From Candidatus Chlamydia corallus (lineage in GTDB: Bacteria > Chlamydiota > Chlamydiia > Chlamydiales > Chlamydiaceae): a DNA stretch of 64,000 bases. Position 1 is the stretch's first letter. Each line of letters starts with the position of its first letter. Under the pieces are notes generated by a model. It was not told the origin of the DNA. It saw only the letters and a list, made by a program, of their open reading frames with translations, and searched no databases. This document shows, piece after piece, positions 10,236 to 20,258 of this stretch. The stretch spans positions 186,001 through 250,000 of the forward strand of contig NZ_NWQK01000002.1 of assembly GCF_002817655.1 (NCBI RefSeq). Direction: 5' to 3'. A program made the translations under genes and the position numbers.

Positions 10236-10742
10236 GTGTCAGAATTGATTATAGGGGTGGATCCAGGAACTATAGTTGCAGGATATGCCATTATTGCTCT
10301 AGAACATCGCTATCAAGTGCGGCCTTATAGTTATGGTGCAATTCGTTTATCTCCTAAAGTTCCACTTCCTATGCGCTATAAGGCTTTGTTTGAAGAACTC
10401 TCAGGAGTGTTGGATGATACACAACCCAATGCCATGGTTCTAGAAACTCAGTTTGTAAATAGGAATCCTCAAAGTACTATGAAATTAGCAATGGCACGAG
10501 GAATTATTTTACTTGCCTCAGCTCTGCGTAACATCCCGATTTTTGAATATGCCCCCAATCTTGCAAAGAAAGCAGTAGTTGGTAAAGGACACGCTAGTAA
10601 AAGACAGGTCCAGGTGATGGTGAGCAAGATGTTAAATCTTCCTGATATTTTAGACCCATCTAATGAAGATATTGCTGATGCCTTTGCACTTGCTATATGT
10701 CATACTCATGTATTGCGTAGTCCTCTTTGTGGAGTGAAATAA
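10236..10742 (+). CDS. ruvC: Holliday junction resolvase RuvC
   Basis: RuvC is the nuclease that cuts Holliday junctions after RuvAB branch migration. The product has 168 residues, typical. Acidic catalytic residues are visible in IIGVDPGT (Asp8), [14 protein letters not shown] (the second-strand Glu) and the C-terminal [14 protein letters not shown] pair. The start is GTG at 10236 with a weak purine-rich region upstream. ruvA follows one base later, so the two are cotranscribed; ruvB is not in the window. Confidence 0.96.
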   Translation: MSELIIGVDPGTIVAGYAIIALEHRYQVRPYSYGAIRLSPKVPLPMRYKALFEELSGVLDDTQPNAMVLETQFVNRNPQSTMKLAMARGIILLASALRNIPIFEYAPNLAKKAVVGKGHASKRQVQVMVSKMLNLPDILDPSNEDIADAFALAICHTHVLRSPLCGVK

Positions 10743-10743
10743 G

Positions 10744-11367
10744 ATGTACGACTATATTCGTGGAACACTTACCTATGTGAATACTAGTGCGATTGTTATA
10801 GAATGCCAAGGTATTGGCTACCACATTGCTATCACAGAACGTTGGGCAGTAGAATGCATCAGAGCTTTACATCAAGATTTTCTAGTATTTACTCACGTTA
10901 TATTCCGTGAAACTGAACACCTGCTTTATGGGTTTCATTCTCGAGAAGAGCGAGAATGTTTTCGTATTTTAATTTCTTTTTCTGGAATAGGACCCAAACT
11001 AGCCTTGGCAATTCTTAGTGCCCTACCTTTAAAGATACTATGTTCTGTAGTTCGGTCTGAAGATATCCGTGCCTTATCTTCTGTATCAGGAATTGGGAAA
11101 AAAACTGCTGAAAAGCTCATGGTCGAGCTTAAACAAAAATTACCAGACCTACTTCCTTTAGACTCCAAAGCTGAGACAAGTCGAACACATAGGGTCTCTT
11201 CTTGCTTTGAGGAAGGCATCCAGGCTTTAGCGGCTTTGGGTTATTCAAAAATTGCTGCGGAGCGTATGATTGCAGAGGCAATTAAAGATCTCCCAGAGGG
11301 GTCTTCTTTAACGGATATCCTTCCTATTGCTCTCAAAAAGAATTTTTCAGAAGCGAACAAGGACTAG
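10744..11367 (+). CDS. ruvA: Holliday junction DNA helicase subunit RuvA
   Basis: RuvA binds four-way junctions and recruits the RuvB motor. The product has 207 residues. The N-terminal OB-fold domain opens with [13 protein letters not shown]. Two helix-hairpin-helix motifs are visible: [14 protein letters not shown] around residues 80-93 and [20 protein letters not shown] around 117-136. The C-terminal domain that contacts RuvB has [20 protein letters not shown]. It starts one base after ruvC. Confidence 0.96.
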   Translation: MYDYIRGTLTYVNTSAIVIECQGIGYHIAITERWAVECIRALHQDFLVFTHVIFRETEHLLYGFHSREERECFRILISFSGIGPKLALAILSALPLKILCSVVRSEDIRALSSVSGIGKKTAEKLMVELKQKLPDLLPLDSKAETSRTHRVSSCFEEGIQALAALGYSKIAAERMIAEAIKDLPEGSSLTDILPIALKKNFSEANKD

Positions 11368-11396
11368 ACTTTCCTAAAGATCATGCTATACTTCTC
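11366..11396 (+). promoter_or_regulatory. possible promoter for ndk
   Basis: A TATACT-like -10 hexamer lies about 16 bases after a TAGACT-like -35 hexamer that overlaps the ruvA stop, roughly 40 bases before the ndk start. The match to the chlamydial major sigma consensus is moderate. Confidence 0.3.
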
Positions 11397-11438
11397 CTAA
11401 AATAAAATGATTTCATTTAAAGGAGATGTGTGTACACC

Positions 11439-11861
11439 ATGGAACAAACGCTATCCATTATTAAACCAGATTCGGTTAGCAAAGCTCATATTGGAGAAAT
11501 CTTATCTATTTTTGAACAATCTGGCTTACGTATAGCTGCTATGAAAATGATGCATCTATCTCAAACTGAAGCTGAGGGGTTTTATTCTGTTCATAAAGAG
11601 CGTCCTTTTTTCCAAGAACTTGTGAATTTTATGATGTCGGGCCCTATCGTAGTTTTAGTGTTAGAAGGTGCGAATGCCGTTACCCGCAATCGTGCGCTTA
11701 TGGGTGCTACAAATCCTGAAGAAGCGGCTGCAGGAACTATCCGAGCTAAATTTGGGGAATCTATAGGGATTAATGCTGTTCATGGATCTGATAGTTTAGA
11801 GAACGCTGCTATCGAGATCGCCTACTTCTTCAATAAGATAGAAATTGTCAATGCTTCTTAA
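11439..11861 (+). CDS. ndk: nucleoside diphosphate kinase
   Basis: Transfers the gamma phosphate of ATP to nucleoside diphosphates through a phosphohistidine. The product has 140 residues and begins [13 protein letters not shown], the usual N-terminus. The active-site motif INAVHGSDS puts the catalytic histidine at residue 115. A GTG at 11430 would add three residues, but it lies only four bases after AGGAG at 11421-11425; the ATG at 11439 fits the family length better. Neighbours are ruvA and the convergent lipoate ligase gene. Confidence 0.96.
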   Translation: MEQTLSIIKPDSVSKAHIGEILSIFEQSGLRIAAMKMMHLSQTEAEGFYSVHKERPFFQELVNFMMSGPIVVLVLEGANAVTRNRALMGATNPEEAAAGTIRAKFGESIGINAVHGSDSLENAAIEIAYFFNKIEIVNAS

Positions 11862-11870
11862 CCAACTTCT

Positions 11871-12578
11871 TTAATTTAGTACTGTAGTAGCTTTGCGATG
11901 AGGTTGGGCAAGAATTTCTTCTAATTCATTACCAAGAAATTCTTGCCAAGTAAACAATAAATTGCCAGATGCTTTGATACTTTCAAAAAAATAATCGTGA
12001 CAGGGAAACCACGGACGTAACGTAGTCAAAAACTCTTTGTGAGAGCGCTGGTTACGGTAGGGGGGTTGCTTTTGGGGAATGGGTAGGTAGTATGACAACC
12101 TATCTATGTCTATATCCCACAAAAATGTCGTGTGATGTACCCAGCGATACCTTTGAATATATTGTGCATTACCTCCTATTTTCTTATGGCCAAGAACATA
12201 GTCGTTTTCGCGAATAGAAAAGGTATTAGGAAGTAGTGGACTATAGACCTCATACGTCCATGCTAATACTGCCTCGGGTTGAATACAGGCTTCTAGACTG
12301 TTCATAATCCAAGATACCATCAGGGTATTAGAATCTATGAATACCGTACCCCCTCCGCTATAGCGACGTATTATCGGAATATTGTTTGCTCGTGCTCGTG
12401 AAATGTGAACGTCTTGACTCAAGTTTCTGGAAATTCCTAAAACTATTGCGTCCTCAACATCCGCATTTATAATACAAAAATTTTGATTCGAAACTCTTAG
12501 TAAAGCCTCTTCGATTTGCAGTTGCTGAAGAATCGAATGTCCTCGTAGATCTAGGAAAATACAGTTAGTGATGGACAT
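11871..12578 (-). CDS. lplA: lipoate-protein ligase A family protein
   Basis: Attaches lipoate to the E2 subunits of 2-oxoacid dehydrogenases. The product has 235 residues. The family motif [12 protein letters not shown] is at about residues 71-82, and the catalytic lysine region [13 protein letters not shown] is near residue 129, both in the expected order. It is shorter than E. coli LplA (338) and lacks the C-terminal accessory domain, so it may be a LipM- or LplA1-type ligase. The first 14 bases overlap the end of mnmG, so the pair is cotranscribed. Substrate choice (lipoate or octanoate) cannot be read from sequence. Confidence 0.88.
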   Translation of the reverse strand: MSITNCIFLDLRGHSILQQLQIEEALLRVSNQNFCIINADVEDAIVLGISRNLSQDVHISRARANNIPIIRRYSGGGTVFIDSNTLMVSWIMNSLEACIQPEAVLAWTYEVYSPLLPNTFSIRENDYVLGHKKIGGNAQYIQRYRWVHHTTFLWDIDIDRLSYYLPIPQKQPPYRNQRSHKEFLTTLRPWFPCHDYFFESIKASGNLLFTWQEFLGNELEEILAQPHRKATTVLN

Positions 12579-14400
12579 GTTTTTTTAAAGCTACCATCAA
12601 AACTTGAATATCAGCAGAAGCTATGCCCGATATTCTGGATGCAGAACCGAGAGTTCGGGGGGTAAATTTCGCTAATTTCTCTTGAGCTTCTAAACTTAAG
12701 GCTCTTATTTGCTTATAATCTAAGTCTTCTGGAATTAGTAAAGATTCTGCTTTTTCTAAACTCTGAATCAGAATTTTCTGGCGATCTATATATCCAGAAT
12801 ATTTGATTTCCATTTCTAGAGATGCATTGAGAATTGCTCCTAAATCACGAACATCATTGGGAAATGCTTCTCTAAGCATGTCATAAGAAACTTCAGGACG
12901 ACATAGTGCTTTTGCTAAAGATACTACAGAATCTCCATACTTTCTAAATGTCTTTTGGAAACGAGCCTTTTCTTCTTCTACTAGTTGATTATGCTGTTTG
13001 ACAAACTGATAACGTTCTTCTGATAGTAACCCCAATTCATAGCCATAGTGTGATAGGCGCGCACACGCATTATCTTGTCTTAATATGAGTCGGTGTTCTG
13101 CTCTTCCTGTAAACATACGGTAAGGTTCATCCAAAATCTGCGTCGTGAGATCATCTAACATTACACCGATGTAGGATTCTTGGCGTGAAGGGATGAATGG
13201 AGGCCTATTAAGTACCTTGTTTACAGCATTAATTCCTGCAACCAACCCCTGTGCTGCAGCTTCTTCATAACCTGTAGTGCCATTAATTTGCCCACATAAA
13301 AAGAGACCTTCTATAAGCTTGCTTTCCAATGTGGGGTGGATCACGTTACCGTGAATATAGTCGTATTCTATGGCATAGGCTGGCCGGGTGATAATTGCAT
13401 TTTCTAATCCGCGTACCGAATGGATCATATCGTATTGTACGTCAAAAGGCATAGAGGTAGATAATCCATTAGCGTAGATCTCTTGGGTATGAAGCCCTTC
13501 TGGTTCTAGAAAGACGTGGTGACGTTCTTTGTCCGAGAATTTTACAACCTTATCTTCTATAGAAGGACAATAACGGGGACCTACGCCTTCAATTCGACCT
13601 CCATAAAGGGCGGAACGGTGTAGGTTGGCCGCAATGATCTCCTTAGTTTTTACCGTGGTGTGAGTAATGAAACAAGACAGTTGTGGTAAAGGAGGTTGAA
13701 AAGGCTCGCTTCTATGTACAAAACCAACACCCCGATCTCCAGGTTGCTCTTCCATACAAGAAAAATCTATAGAAGAAGCTAATAGACGGGGAGGGGTTCC
13801 AGTTTTTAGTCTGCTTATAGGGAAGCCCTGTTTTTTAAGGTTTTCTGATAGACCTTGCGATGAAGGATCACCTAAACGTCCCCCAGAGAAATTACGATCC
13901 CCAATATGAATTAGGCCACGCATGAATGTTCCAGAGGAGAGCACTACGGTTTTTCCTAAGTATACCAAACCTTCCTTGGTCGTAACCCCAGAAATCGCGC
14001 CTTCTTTATCTAATAGAGATTCTACGGTGCCTTGCATCATATGAAGGCCTGGAGTATTCTCCAAAAGACGTTTCATATGGATGTGATAAAGCTGCTTATC
14101 TACCTGAGCTCGTGGAGCTCGGACAGCAGGCCCCTTAGTCTGGTTGAGAATACGGAATTGTATGCCAGATTGATCTGTGACTTCCGCCATGATACCGCCA
14201 AGAGCATCGATCTCTCGAACAATATGGCCTTTGCCAATACCGCCAACGGCAGGATTGCAACTTAACTTAGCAATAGTATCTAAATTAGAGGTGAGCATAA
14301 GAACGGAAGCGCCCATCTTTGCAGAACAATATGCCGCCTCACAACCCGCATGCCCAGCTCCCACTACAATCACATCGTAAGTAATTGGGTGAGTCCACAT
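12565..14400 (-). CDS. mnmG: tRNA uridine-5-carboxymethylaminomethyl modification enzyme MnmG
   Basis: MnmG (GidA) works with MnmE to modify U34 of certain tRNAs, using FAD, NADH and methylene-tetrahydrofolate. The product has 611 residues, close to the standard 630. Motifs visible are the N-terminal FAD-binding [14 protein letters not shown], then [43 protein letters not shown] with its conserved cysteine-containing neighbourhood, and the C-terminal helical domain [20 protein letters not shown] 14-base overlap links it to the downstream lipoate ligase gene. Confidence 0.97.
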   Translation of the reverse strand: MWTHPITYDVIVVGAGHAGCEAAYCSAKMGASVLMLTSNLDTIAKLSCNPAVGGIGKGHIVREIDALGGIMAEVTDQSGIQFRILNQTKGPAVRAPRAQVDKQLYHIHMKRLLENTPGLHMMQGTVESLLDKEGAISGVTTKEGLVYLGKTVVLSSGTFMRGLIHIGDRNFSGGRLGDPSSQGLSENLKKQGFPISRLKTGTPPRLLASSIDFSCMEEQPGDRGVGFVHRSEPFQPPLPQLSCFITHTTVKTKEIIAANLHRSALYGGRIEGVGPRYCPSIEDKVVKFSDKERHHVFLEPEGLHTQEIYANGLSTSMPFDVQYDMIHSVRGLENAIITRPAYAIEYDYIHGNVIHPTLESKLIEGLFLCGQINGTTGYEEAAAQGLVAGINAVNKVLNRPPFIPSRQESYIGVMLDDLTTQILDEPYRMFTGRAEHRLILRQDNACARLSHYGYELGLLSEERYQFVKQHNQLVEEEKARFQKTFRKYGDSVVSLAKALCRPEVSYDMLREAFPNDVRDLGAILNASLEMEIKYSGYIDRQKILIQSLEKAESLLIPEDLDYKQIRALSLEAQEKLAKFTPRTLGSASRISGIASADIQVLMVALKKHVHH

Positions 14401-14413
14401 ACGTTATTAAAAA

Positions 14414-14503
14414 CTACTTATTTTTATGACGATCTCTACGACGTCTTTTTTTACGCTTGTGCTTGGCGATCTTGAGTCTTCGTTTTTTCTTAACAGATGA
14501 CAT
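14414..14503 (-). CDS. tiny basic ribosomal-type protein, AURKAIP1/COX24 (mS38-like)
   Basis: A 29-codon frame on the minus strand, from ATG at 14503 to TAG at 14414. The product is almost entirely basic: it begins MSSVKKKRRLKIAKHKRKKR and ends RRDRHKNK. This pattern of KK-R-LK-AKHKRKKRRRR is the core of the COX24/AURKAIP1 family, which includes the mitochondrial ribosomal protein mS38 and small bacterial proteins. It lies 13 bases upstream of mnmG and could share its transcript. A purine-rich AAAGAAA precedes the start. Identification rests on composition and the core motif; a structural role on the small ribosomal subunit is inferred. Confidence 0.75.
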   Translation of the reverse strand: MSSVKKKRRLKIAKHKRKKRRRRDRHKNK

Positions 14504-14744
14504 AATTTCTTTATGGTTAACGTATCGATTTGATATGCTCCTTCGTCGTAAGTGACGAAGATTCTTCAAATTCAAACCGAAGTTTGAATTTGTTCAGCCG
14601 AACCCTGCTGCAATAGAACGCTCACGCTATTCTTCTACAGACATTGTGCTATCCTCAGCCGATCAAACAACTATACTGATTCCTGGGTTTTAAGACAAAT
14701 CGGATTGTCTGATACACTTAGCCCTTGTTAGAACTGCGAACGAA
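14504..14744. other. non-coding gap with two strong hairpins
   Basis: This gap between dnaB and the mS38-like gene holds no convincing reading frame. Two adjacent inverted repeats are visible. CTTCGTC (14541-14547) pairs with GACGAAG (14554-14560). CAAATTCAAAC (14567-14577) pairs perfectly with GTTTGAATTTG (14582-14592) around a CGAA tetraloop. Neither is followed by a T-run on either strand. They may end dnaB transcription in a Rho-aided way or belong to a small RNA. Confidence 0.55.
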
Positions 14745-16151
14745 CTAGCTGATACATTCAAAAGCAGAATAATTACGAAAACGTGCCAGTTCTTTTTCAA
14801 AAACTAGAGGGACAGAACCTATAGAACCATGACGGTTTTTTGCTATAATAAGTTCCGCAGTGCCAGGTTTATCATTGGGATCATAATATTCTCTACGAAG
14901 CAAGAACATCACTAAATCCGAATCCTGCTCAATACTTCCGCTTTCCCGAAGGTCGCTCATCATAGGACGATGATTTGCACGATCCTCAACTTTTCGAGAA
15001 AGCTGCGAAAGACAAAGGATAGGAATGTTTAACTCCCGGGCAAGGGTCTTCAACATTCTAGAAATCTCTGAAATTTCTGTTTGACGACTTTCTATAGAAC
15101 GCAGGGTCCCAGAGCCAGAAAGTAATTGTAAATAATCAATAACTAGAAATTGAATATCATAGCTTTCTTTCATTCTACGAGCTCGAGCTCGTAGATCAGA
15201 AACTTTTAACCCAGGCTGATCATCAATCAGCAGAGTGTGTTCCTGCATTTCATTGATCACTGAGACAATTCTTTGAAAGTCATGTCCAGAGAGGTCGCCT
15301 AAAGAGATTTTTTTAGATTCAACCTCAGATCGCGAGCAAATCATGCGATGAATGAGTTGATCAACTGTCATCTCTAAAGAAAAAATTCCAATAGGAAGGT
15401 GGCTTTGAAAACAAAGATTCTCTGCGATGTTCAAAGCAAGTGCTGTTTTCCCCATAGCAGGACGCGCAGCTAGGATCATCAAATTAGAAGGAGAAAACCC
15501 ATGAATTAGCTGGTCTAAATCAATAAAATGTGTGGAAATGCCAGAAAAGAATGATTTGCCATCTCCCTGAGCATTCTGTAAAAATAATTCTTGTCTTTCC
15601 TGTAATTGTACGAGGTAGGGCTTATCTGTAGTTGTTGTTAATCCGCGTAACCTGTCAGCAACTAAAGTGTACTGACTTACTGATGACGACTGGCTGATTT
15701 TGAAAAAAGAATTCTGAGCTTCATCTAAAGCTTCCGTAACGTTTTTTGGCTCCTCTAAAGCCTTTTTTTCGATTTCTTTTGCTGTGGAAATCATCTTCCT
15801 GAGGATGGACTTGGATCGGATAATTTCCACATATTCTTCAAGATAGGCTGCTGTACCTGCGAATTCAGCTAAAGTAATTAGATAGGGAGGGCCTCCAATA
15901 ACAGTAATCTGATTGCGTCGTTTCAGCTCTTCTCCAGCTAAGTGCACATCTATGGGCTTATCTTGCTTAAAGGCATCTTGTAGGACTCGGAAAATAATTT
16001 TATGTTCAAGGTAATAAAAATCTTCTTCATAAAGCTGGTTAGCCGCAAGATTGAGATAATGTACCCCCGTTAGCATACATCCTAAGACTATCATTTCTGA
16101 TTCTTTCGAATGAGGGGGTGAGGGGAGAGGAACGGTAGCAGACGTATCCAT
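14745..16151 (-). CDS. dnaB: replicative DNA helicase DnaB
   Basis: DnaB is the hexameric 5'-3' helicase at the replication fork. The product has 468 residues. The N-terminal domain (about residues 13-115) binds primase, beginning PPHSKESEMIVLGCML. The RecA-like domain has Walker A AARPAMGKTALALN around residue 231, then LVIDYLQLLSG (Walker B region) and SDLRESGSIEQDSD (arginine-finger region). This is the chromosomal helicase; chlamydial plasmids carry a separate paralogue. The upstream region 16152-16443 (292 bp) holds no gene on either strand. Confidence 0.96.
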   Translation of the reverse strand: MDTSATVPLPSPPHSKESEMIVLGCMLTGVHYLNLAANQLYEEDFYYLEHKIIFRVLQDAFKQDKPIDVHLAGEELKRRNQITVIGGPPYLITLAEFAGTAAYLEEYVEIIRSKSILRKMISTAKEIEKKALEEPKNVTEALDEAQNSFFKISQSSSVSQYTLVADRLRGLTTTTDKPYLVQLQERQELFLQNAQGDGKSFFSGISTHFIDLDQLIHGFSPSNLMILAARPAMGKTALALNIAENLCFQSHLPIGIFSLEMTVDQLIHRMICSRSEVESKKISLGDLSGHDFQRIVSVINEMQEHTLLIDDQPGLKVSDLRARARRMKESYDIQFLVIDYLQLLSGSGTLRSIESRQTEISEISRMLKTLARELNIPILCLSQLSRKVEDRANHRPMMSDLRESGSIEQDSDLVMFLLRREYYDPNDKPGTAELIIAKNRHGSIGSVPLVFEKELARFRNYSAFECIS

Positions 16152-16358
16152 CGGAGTCGAACTTTGGTAATTCGTGGCAGTTTTAGATTCTTCTAGGTAG
16201 GTTATGTTATCTAGTATATATCCCTCAAGTGCTAGTTACTCAGCGAGATTTTCCAAGGACTACCCAGACCCCGTATAGAAATCTTAGAGATCTGGAATAG
16301 CTTTTAGAGGCAAATTCTAATAGGTTTCGTCCCTTTTTTCTTCTTAGATTCGCGTAAG

Positions 16359-16387
16359 TTGACATTTTTCATTTTGACAGCTAACCT
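16359..16387 (+). promoter_or_regulatory. likely promoter for tRNA-Ser
   Basis: A perfect TTGACA -35 hexamer (16359-16364) is followed after 17 bases by TAACCT (16382-16387). The tRNA starts 57 bases downstream. A second TTTTGACA lies inside the spacer, so the exact register is unsure. Confidence 0.4.
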
Positions 16388-16443
16388 ATTTTAACAAGAA
16401 CGGTCAGATTAAAATCCAATGTTAGGCTGTGATGAACCAATAA

Positions 16444-16531
16444 GGAAAGATGACTGAGTGGTCGAAAGTACGTCCCTGCTAAGGACGCGTACCCCTAAAG
16501 GGTACCGAGGGTTCGAATCCCTCTCTTTCCG
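16444..16531 (+). tRNA. tRNA-Ser(GCU)
   Basis: An 88-nt class II tRNA. The acceptor stem GGAAAGA pairs with TCTTTCC, followed by discriminator G as in serine tRNAs. The D arm TGACTGAGTGGTCGAAAGTA is typical. The anticodon stem GTCC/GGAC holds a loop with anticodon GCT. The long variable arm CGTACCCCTAAAGGGTACC is present, and the T loop is GTTCGAATC. No CCA is encoded. Confidence 0.95.
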
Positions 16532-16667
16532 AACACCTCTACCTTGACTAACGCAAGCTAGTTGTAGTTCGCTCCTTTTTTCTTCTTCTTTTTAAAGAAA
16601 GCCTAATATATGTCAATGTAGAGCTCAACAGCCCCAAGACAAGAACCCGTGTGAGCGAACTCTATGC

Positions 16668-16696
16668 TTGTTTGTAGATTTAGCATGCTCTATAAT
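16668..16696 (+). promoter_or_regulatory. promoter upstream of pgsA
   Basis: TTGTTT (16668-16673), a 17-base spacer and a perfect TATAAT (16691-16696). It is the best sigma66-type -10 box I noticed in the window and probably drives pgsA, whose ATG is about 50 bases downstream. Confidence 0.55.
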
Positions 16697-16748
16697 GGGG
16701 TCTAATTATAAGGTTCCTATAAAAGGATCGTACTAGTTAGCCAAAATT

Positions 16749-17255
16749 ATGAGACAATTTTGCAACCTACTTTCTCTATCACGTTTGTGGCTAGCGCTAT
16801 ACTTCTGCCAAGAAAAATTGCATATCCGCTTACTTGCTATTGTTGGAGCTATGCTAAGCGATGTCTTGGATGGCTATCTTGCTCGTCGTTATAAAGCAAC
16901 AAGTCGTTTAGGATCAATTCTAGACCCTATTACAGATAAAATCTTTGTCTTTGTCTGTATTACGGTGCTCTATATAGAAGGATCCTTGTCCATGGCTCAC
17001 CTCTTTTTCATTTGTGCTCGAGACATCTTTCTTATTATCTTCGTCTGTTACCTTTCTTTAGTCAATGGATGGAAAGGCTACGATTACGGCTCTTTGTTTT
17101 GGGGAAAAATCTTCACAGTAGTTCAATTTATTATTTTATTAGGGGTGACAGCGGGAGGTTACATTCCCTGGACTGGGCTAGTTCCTTTAGTAGCTCTCGG
17201 TTTTCTCTATTTTCTTGAGAGAATCATGGATTATAAAAAACAGTTCCTACGCTAA
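16749..17255 (+). CDS. pgsA: CDP-diacylglycerol--glycerol-3-phosphate phosphatidyltransferase family protein
   Basis: Member of the CDP-alcohol phosphatidyltransferase family, making phosphatidylglycerol phosphate in the inner membrane. The product has 168 residues, slightly shorter than E. coli PgsA (182). The CDP-OH signature DGxxAR-x8-GxxxDPxxD is complete at about residues 40-62, beginning DVLDGYLARRY. Four to five hydrophobic helices follow. The N-terminus FCNLLSLSRLWLAL resembles the NLLTxxR start of PgsA. Assignment to PgsA over a paralogue rests on chlamydial gene order. Confidence 0.88.
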   Translation: MRQFCNLLSLSRLWLALYFCQEKLHIRLLAIVGAMLSDVLDGYLARRYKATSRLGSILDPITDKIFVFVCITVLYIEGSLSMAHLFFICARDIFLIIFVCYLSLVNGWKGYDYGSLFWGKIFTVVQFIILLGVTAGGYIPWTGLVPLVALGFLYFLERIMDYKKQFLR

Positions 17256-17373
17256 TTTTAATAAGAAAAAGTGTTGTCAGCAAAGATTGTAAGTTTGTCT
17301 AGTAACCGCTTGAACTTTACGACAGGTTTAAGTAAAATGGAGTCTCTTTTTATCATGATCGTTAATTTATGCC

Positions 17374-17401
17374 TTGCCGTTTGCTAAGTAACCAGTATTA
17401 T
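17374..17401 (+). promoter_or_regulatory. possible promoter for npt2
   Basis: TTGCCG (17374-17379), a 16-base spacer and TATTAT (17396-17401), about 80 bases before the npt2 start. Confidence 0.35.
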
Positions 17402-17484
17402 AGGGACTACAAGCATGCGACGTCTCTTGGGTGTAAACCGAATGTCTATAAGTCTTTATGCGCCATAAAGTTGGGAAGGAGTTT

Positions 17485-19107
17485 ATGCAGTCATCAGAAG
17501 TGAAACCCTTTTCAAGGCTGCGGGCATATCTTTGTCCTGTTTATAAATCAGAATTTTCTAAATTTATTCCTTTATTTCTACTAGCATTTTTTGTCGGCTT
17601 TAACTATTGCTTGCTGAAAAATATGAAAGACACCTTGGTAATTGTCGGTTCCGATGCTGGGGCAGAAGTTATCCCCTTCCTTAAGGTTTGGGGAATTGTC
17701 CCGGGAGCTGTTATTGTTACGATGGTTTATGGATGGTTAGGCAGTCGGTATCCCCGGGATACCGTTTTTTATTGCTTTATGGCCGCATTTCTTGGTTTTT
17801 TTTTCTTGTTTGCCTCAGTAATTTATCCTATGGGCGATGTTCTGCATCTGGATTCTCTTGCTGATAAATTACAAGAGCTCCTACCTCAGGGCCTTCGTGG
17901 TTTTGTTGTAATGGTCCGTTATTGGAGTTACAGTATCTATTACGTAATGTCAGAACTATGGAGTTCGGTCGTTCTTTCTATGTTATTCTGGGGATTAGCC
18001 AATCAAATTACTACAATCTCTGAGGCAGGCCGTTTTTACGCTCTTATCAACACAGGATTAAACTTCTCATCAATATGCGCGGGGGAGATTTCCTATTGGA
18101 TGGGGAAACAAACATTTATTGCTTATTCCTTCGCATGTGATTCTTGGCACTCTGTAATGCTCAACCTGACGTTGCTGATCACCTGTTCTGGTTTGATTAT
18201 GATCTGGCTATATAGGCGTATTCATCATTTGACCATTGCTACCTCGATCCCCCCGTCTAGACAGACCTCTATGGAAGAGAGTGTAGCTAGTGTTAGGGCG
18301 AAGAAAAAACCTAAAGCAAAAGCTAAAAACCTCTTTATACATCTCATTCAGTCTCGTTACCTACTAGGACTCGCTATTATTGTCTTATCCTATAACCTAG
18401 TTATCCATCTATTTGAAGTCGTTTGGAAGGATCAAGTCAGCCAAATTTATAGTTCCCATGTAGAATTCAATGGGTATATGAGCAGAATTACCACCCTAAT
18501 TGGTGTCGTTTCTGTACTGGCAGCCATTCTTCTTACAGGGCAGTGCATCCGTAAATGGGGATGGACTGTCGGTGCTTTAATCACCCCGCTGGTAATGTTG
18601 TTCTCGGGGCTATTATTTTTCGGAACTATTTTTGCTGCAAAAAAAGATATCTCTATTTTCGGGGGTATCCTTGGAATGACTCCTCTTGCGTTAGCTGCGT
18701 GGACTGGGGGGATGCAAAATATCTTGTCTCGTGGGACCAAATTTACTTTCTTTGATCAAACCAAAGAAATGGCTTTTATTCCACTGTCTGCAGATGATAA
18801 AAACTATGGGAAAGCCGCTATTGATGGTGTCGTTTCCAGAATAGGAAAGTCAGGGGGATCTTTAATTTATCAGGGGCTGCTGGTTATCTTCTCTTCTGTT
18901 GCAGCAAGTTTGAATGTCATTGCCCTAGTTCTACTCATCATTATGGTCGTTTGGATTGCTGTGGTTGCTTATATCGGTAAAGAGTACTACTCTAAGGCCT
19001 CCCACGCTGCAGAAACCCTGGAAGAAGGACCTGCTGCTGTACCCTCCCCCTCAATAGTACGCGAAACTCATGAATCTGTCGAACAAGAAGAAGTAGCTGT
19101 TCTCTAG
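17485..19107 (+). CDS. npt2: nucleotide transporter Npt2 (ADP/ATP translocase family)
   Basis: An NTT-family carrier of the inner membrane. In C. trachomatis the orthologue imports ribonucleotides in symport with protons, supplying a parasite with limited nucleotide synthesis. The product has 540 residues from ATG 17485 and about 12 hydrophobic helices, opening with [13 protein letters not shown]. Conserved blocks include [37 protein letters not shown] and [26 protein letters not shown]. An ATG at 17458 adds nine residues, but GGAAGGAG at 17474-17481 fits 17485 and the product then matches the length I recall for Npt2. A charged, alanine- and glutamate-rich tail follows the last helix. Confidence 0.93.
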   Translation: MQSSEVKPFSRLRAYLCPVYKSEFSKFIPLFLLAFFVGFNYCLLKNMKDTLVIVGSDAGAEVIPFLKVWGIVPGAVIVTMVYGWLGSRYPRDTVFYCFMAAFLGFFFLFASVIYPMGDVLHLDSLADKLQELLPQGLRGFVVMVRYWSYSIYYVMSELWSSVVLSMLFWGLANQITTISEAGRFYALINTGLNFSSICAGEISYWMGKQTFIAYSFACDSWHSVMLNLTLLITCSGLIMIWLYRRIHHLTIATSIPPSRQTSMEESVASVRAKKKPKAKAKNLFIHLIQSRYLLGLAIIVLSYNLVIHLFEVVWKDQVSQIYSSHVEFNGYMSRITTLIGVVSVLAAILLTGQCIRKWGWTVGALITPLVMLFSGLLFFGTIFAAKKDISIFGGILGMTPLALAAWTGGMQNILSRGTKFTFFDQTKEMAFIPLSADDKNYGKAAIDGVVSRIGKSGGSLIYQGLLVIFSSVAASLNVIALVLLIIMVVWIAVVAYIGKEYYSKASHAAETLEEGPAAVPSPSIVRETHESVEQEEVAVL

Positions 19108-19229
19108 ATTAGTAGAAAAACATTGTTTTATAATTGGTGAGAATGTGAAATTTACATTTTCATCTTTAAGCTTTTCTACTCATCCCTTATTTTATCTATT
19201 TTAGAATTCATTAAAATTTACAGGTCATT

Positions 19230-20231
19230 ATGAAAACGTTGTGGCAATTCATATCCAAAGGTTTTTTGTCAATAGTAGGACTGTGTTGCGGAGTTGTTCT
19301 TGCTTTCGTCGTTATATTCGCACTCATTAATTCAGCCTTAGGAACAGGGGATGCTATTTTCGTTAGTCTGCCAGACGCTGAAGGAGAGATAAAAGATCTA
19401 GGGAAAACAGCTCCTGTTATTGCTGTTATTGAAATGAAAGATGTGATTGCTTCCTCAAAAAACACCGCAAAAACCGTTCAAAATATTTTAGAAGGATTTG
19501 AAAAAGCTCCCCTTAAAGAACGTGTGAAGGGTATTGTTATTGATATGGATTGCCCAGGAGGAGAGATTTTTGAGATCGATAGAATTTACTCCATGCTTCG
19601 CTTTTGGAAAGAACGTAAAGGATATCCCATTTATATTTATGTTAATGGTCTCTGTGCTTCAGGCGGTTATTATGTATCATGTGCTGCAAATAAAATTTAT
19701 GCCACCTCCTCATCTCTTATTGGTTCTGTCGGAGTGCGTTCAGGGCCGTTCTTCAATGTAAAAGAAGGTTTAAATCGGTACGGAGTTGAGAGTGAGCTAC
19801 TGACATCTGGAAAAGATAAGGCTCCAATGAACCCTTATACACCGTGGACTTCTCATGATAGAGAAGAACGACAAGCTACTCTTAATTTTCTTTACGGAGA
19901 ATTTGTAGATATAGTTACACAAAACCGTCCTCTGATCACTAAAGAAAAGTTAGTACATACGCTTGGAGCACGTATTTTTTCACCAGAGAAAGCCAAACAA
20001 GAAGGATATATTGATGTTGTAGGCGCGACTAAAGAACAAGTGCTTCAAGATATCGTTGCTGTTTGCAAGATTGAAGATAACTATAGAGTTGTTGGCGCTG
20101 GTGGTGAGGGTTGGTGGAAACGGATGGCTATGGCTCTAGCTAGAAGCCCATTAGTTACAGGTAAGATTAAACATGAAGTTATGCCTTTATCCCACGATGC
20201 TGCATACAAACCTCCCTACTTAGCATTGTAA
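19230..20231 (+). CDS. sohB: S49-family signal peptide peptidase (SohB/SppA type)
   Basis: Membrane-anchored serine protease that degrades cleaved signal peptides or other membrane peptides. The product has 333 residues. An N-terminal hydrophobic helix (about residues 10-36) anchors it, with the catalytic domain probably outside. The S49 motif GLCASGGYYVSCAANKIYA places the nucleophilic serine at residue 144; a lysine in SGKDKAPM (about 195) is the likely general base. SLIGSVGVRSGP is a further S49 block. It is a single-domain enzyme, half the size of E. coli SppA. Confidence 0.9.
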   Translation: MKTLWQFISKGFLSIVGLCCGVVLAFVVIFALINSALGTGDAIFVSLPDAEGEIKDLGKTAPVIAVIEMKDVIASSKNTAKTVQNILEGFEKAPLKERVKGIVIDMDCPGGEIFEIDRIYSMLRFWKERKGYPIYIYVNGLCASGGYYVSCAANKIYATSSSLIGSVGVRSGPFFNVKEGLNRYGVESELLTSGKDKAPMNPYTPWTSHDREERQATLNFLYGEFVDIVTQNRPLITKEKLVHTLGARIFSPEKAKQEGYIDVVGATKEQVLQDIVAVCKIEDNYRVVGAGGEGWWKRMAMALARSPLVTGKIKHEVMPLSHDAAYKPPYLAL

Positions 20232-20258
20232 AGTGGTCTTAAGTAAAGGGAAAGCGCA

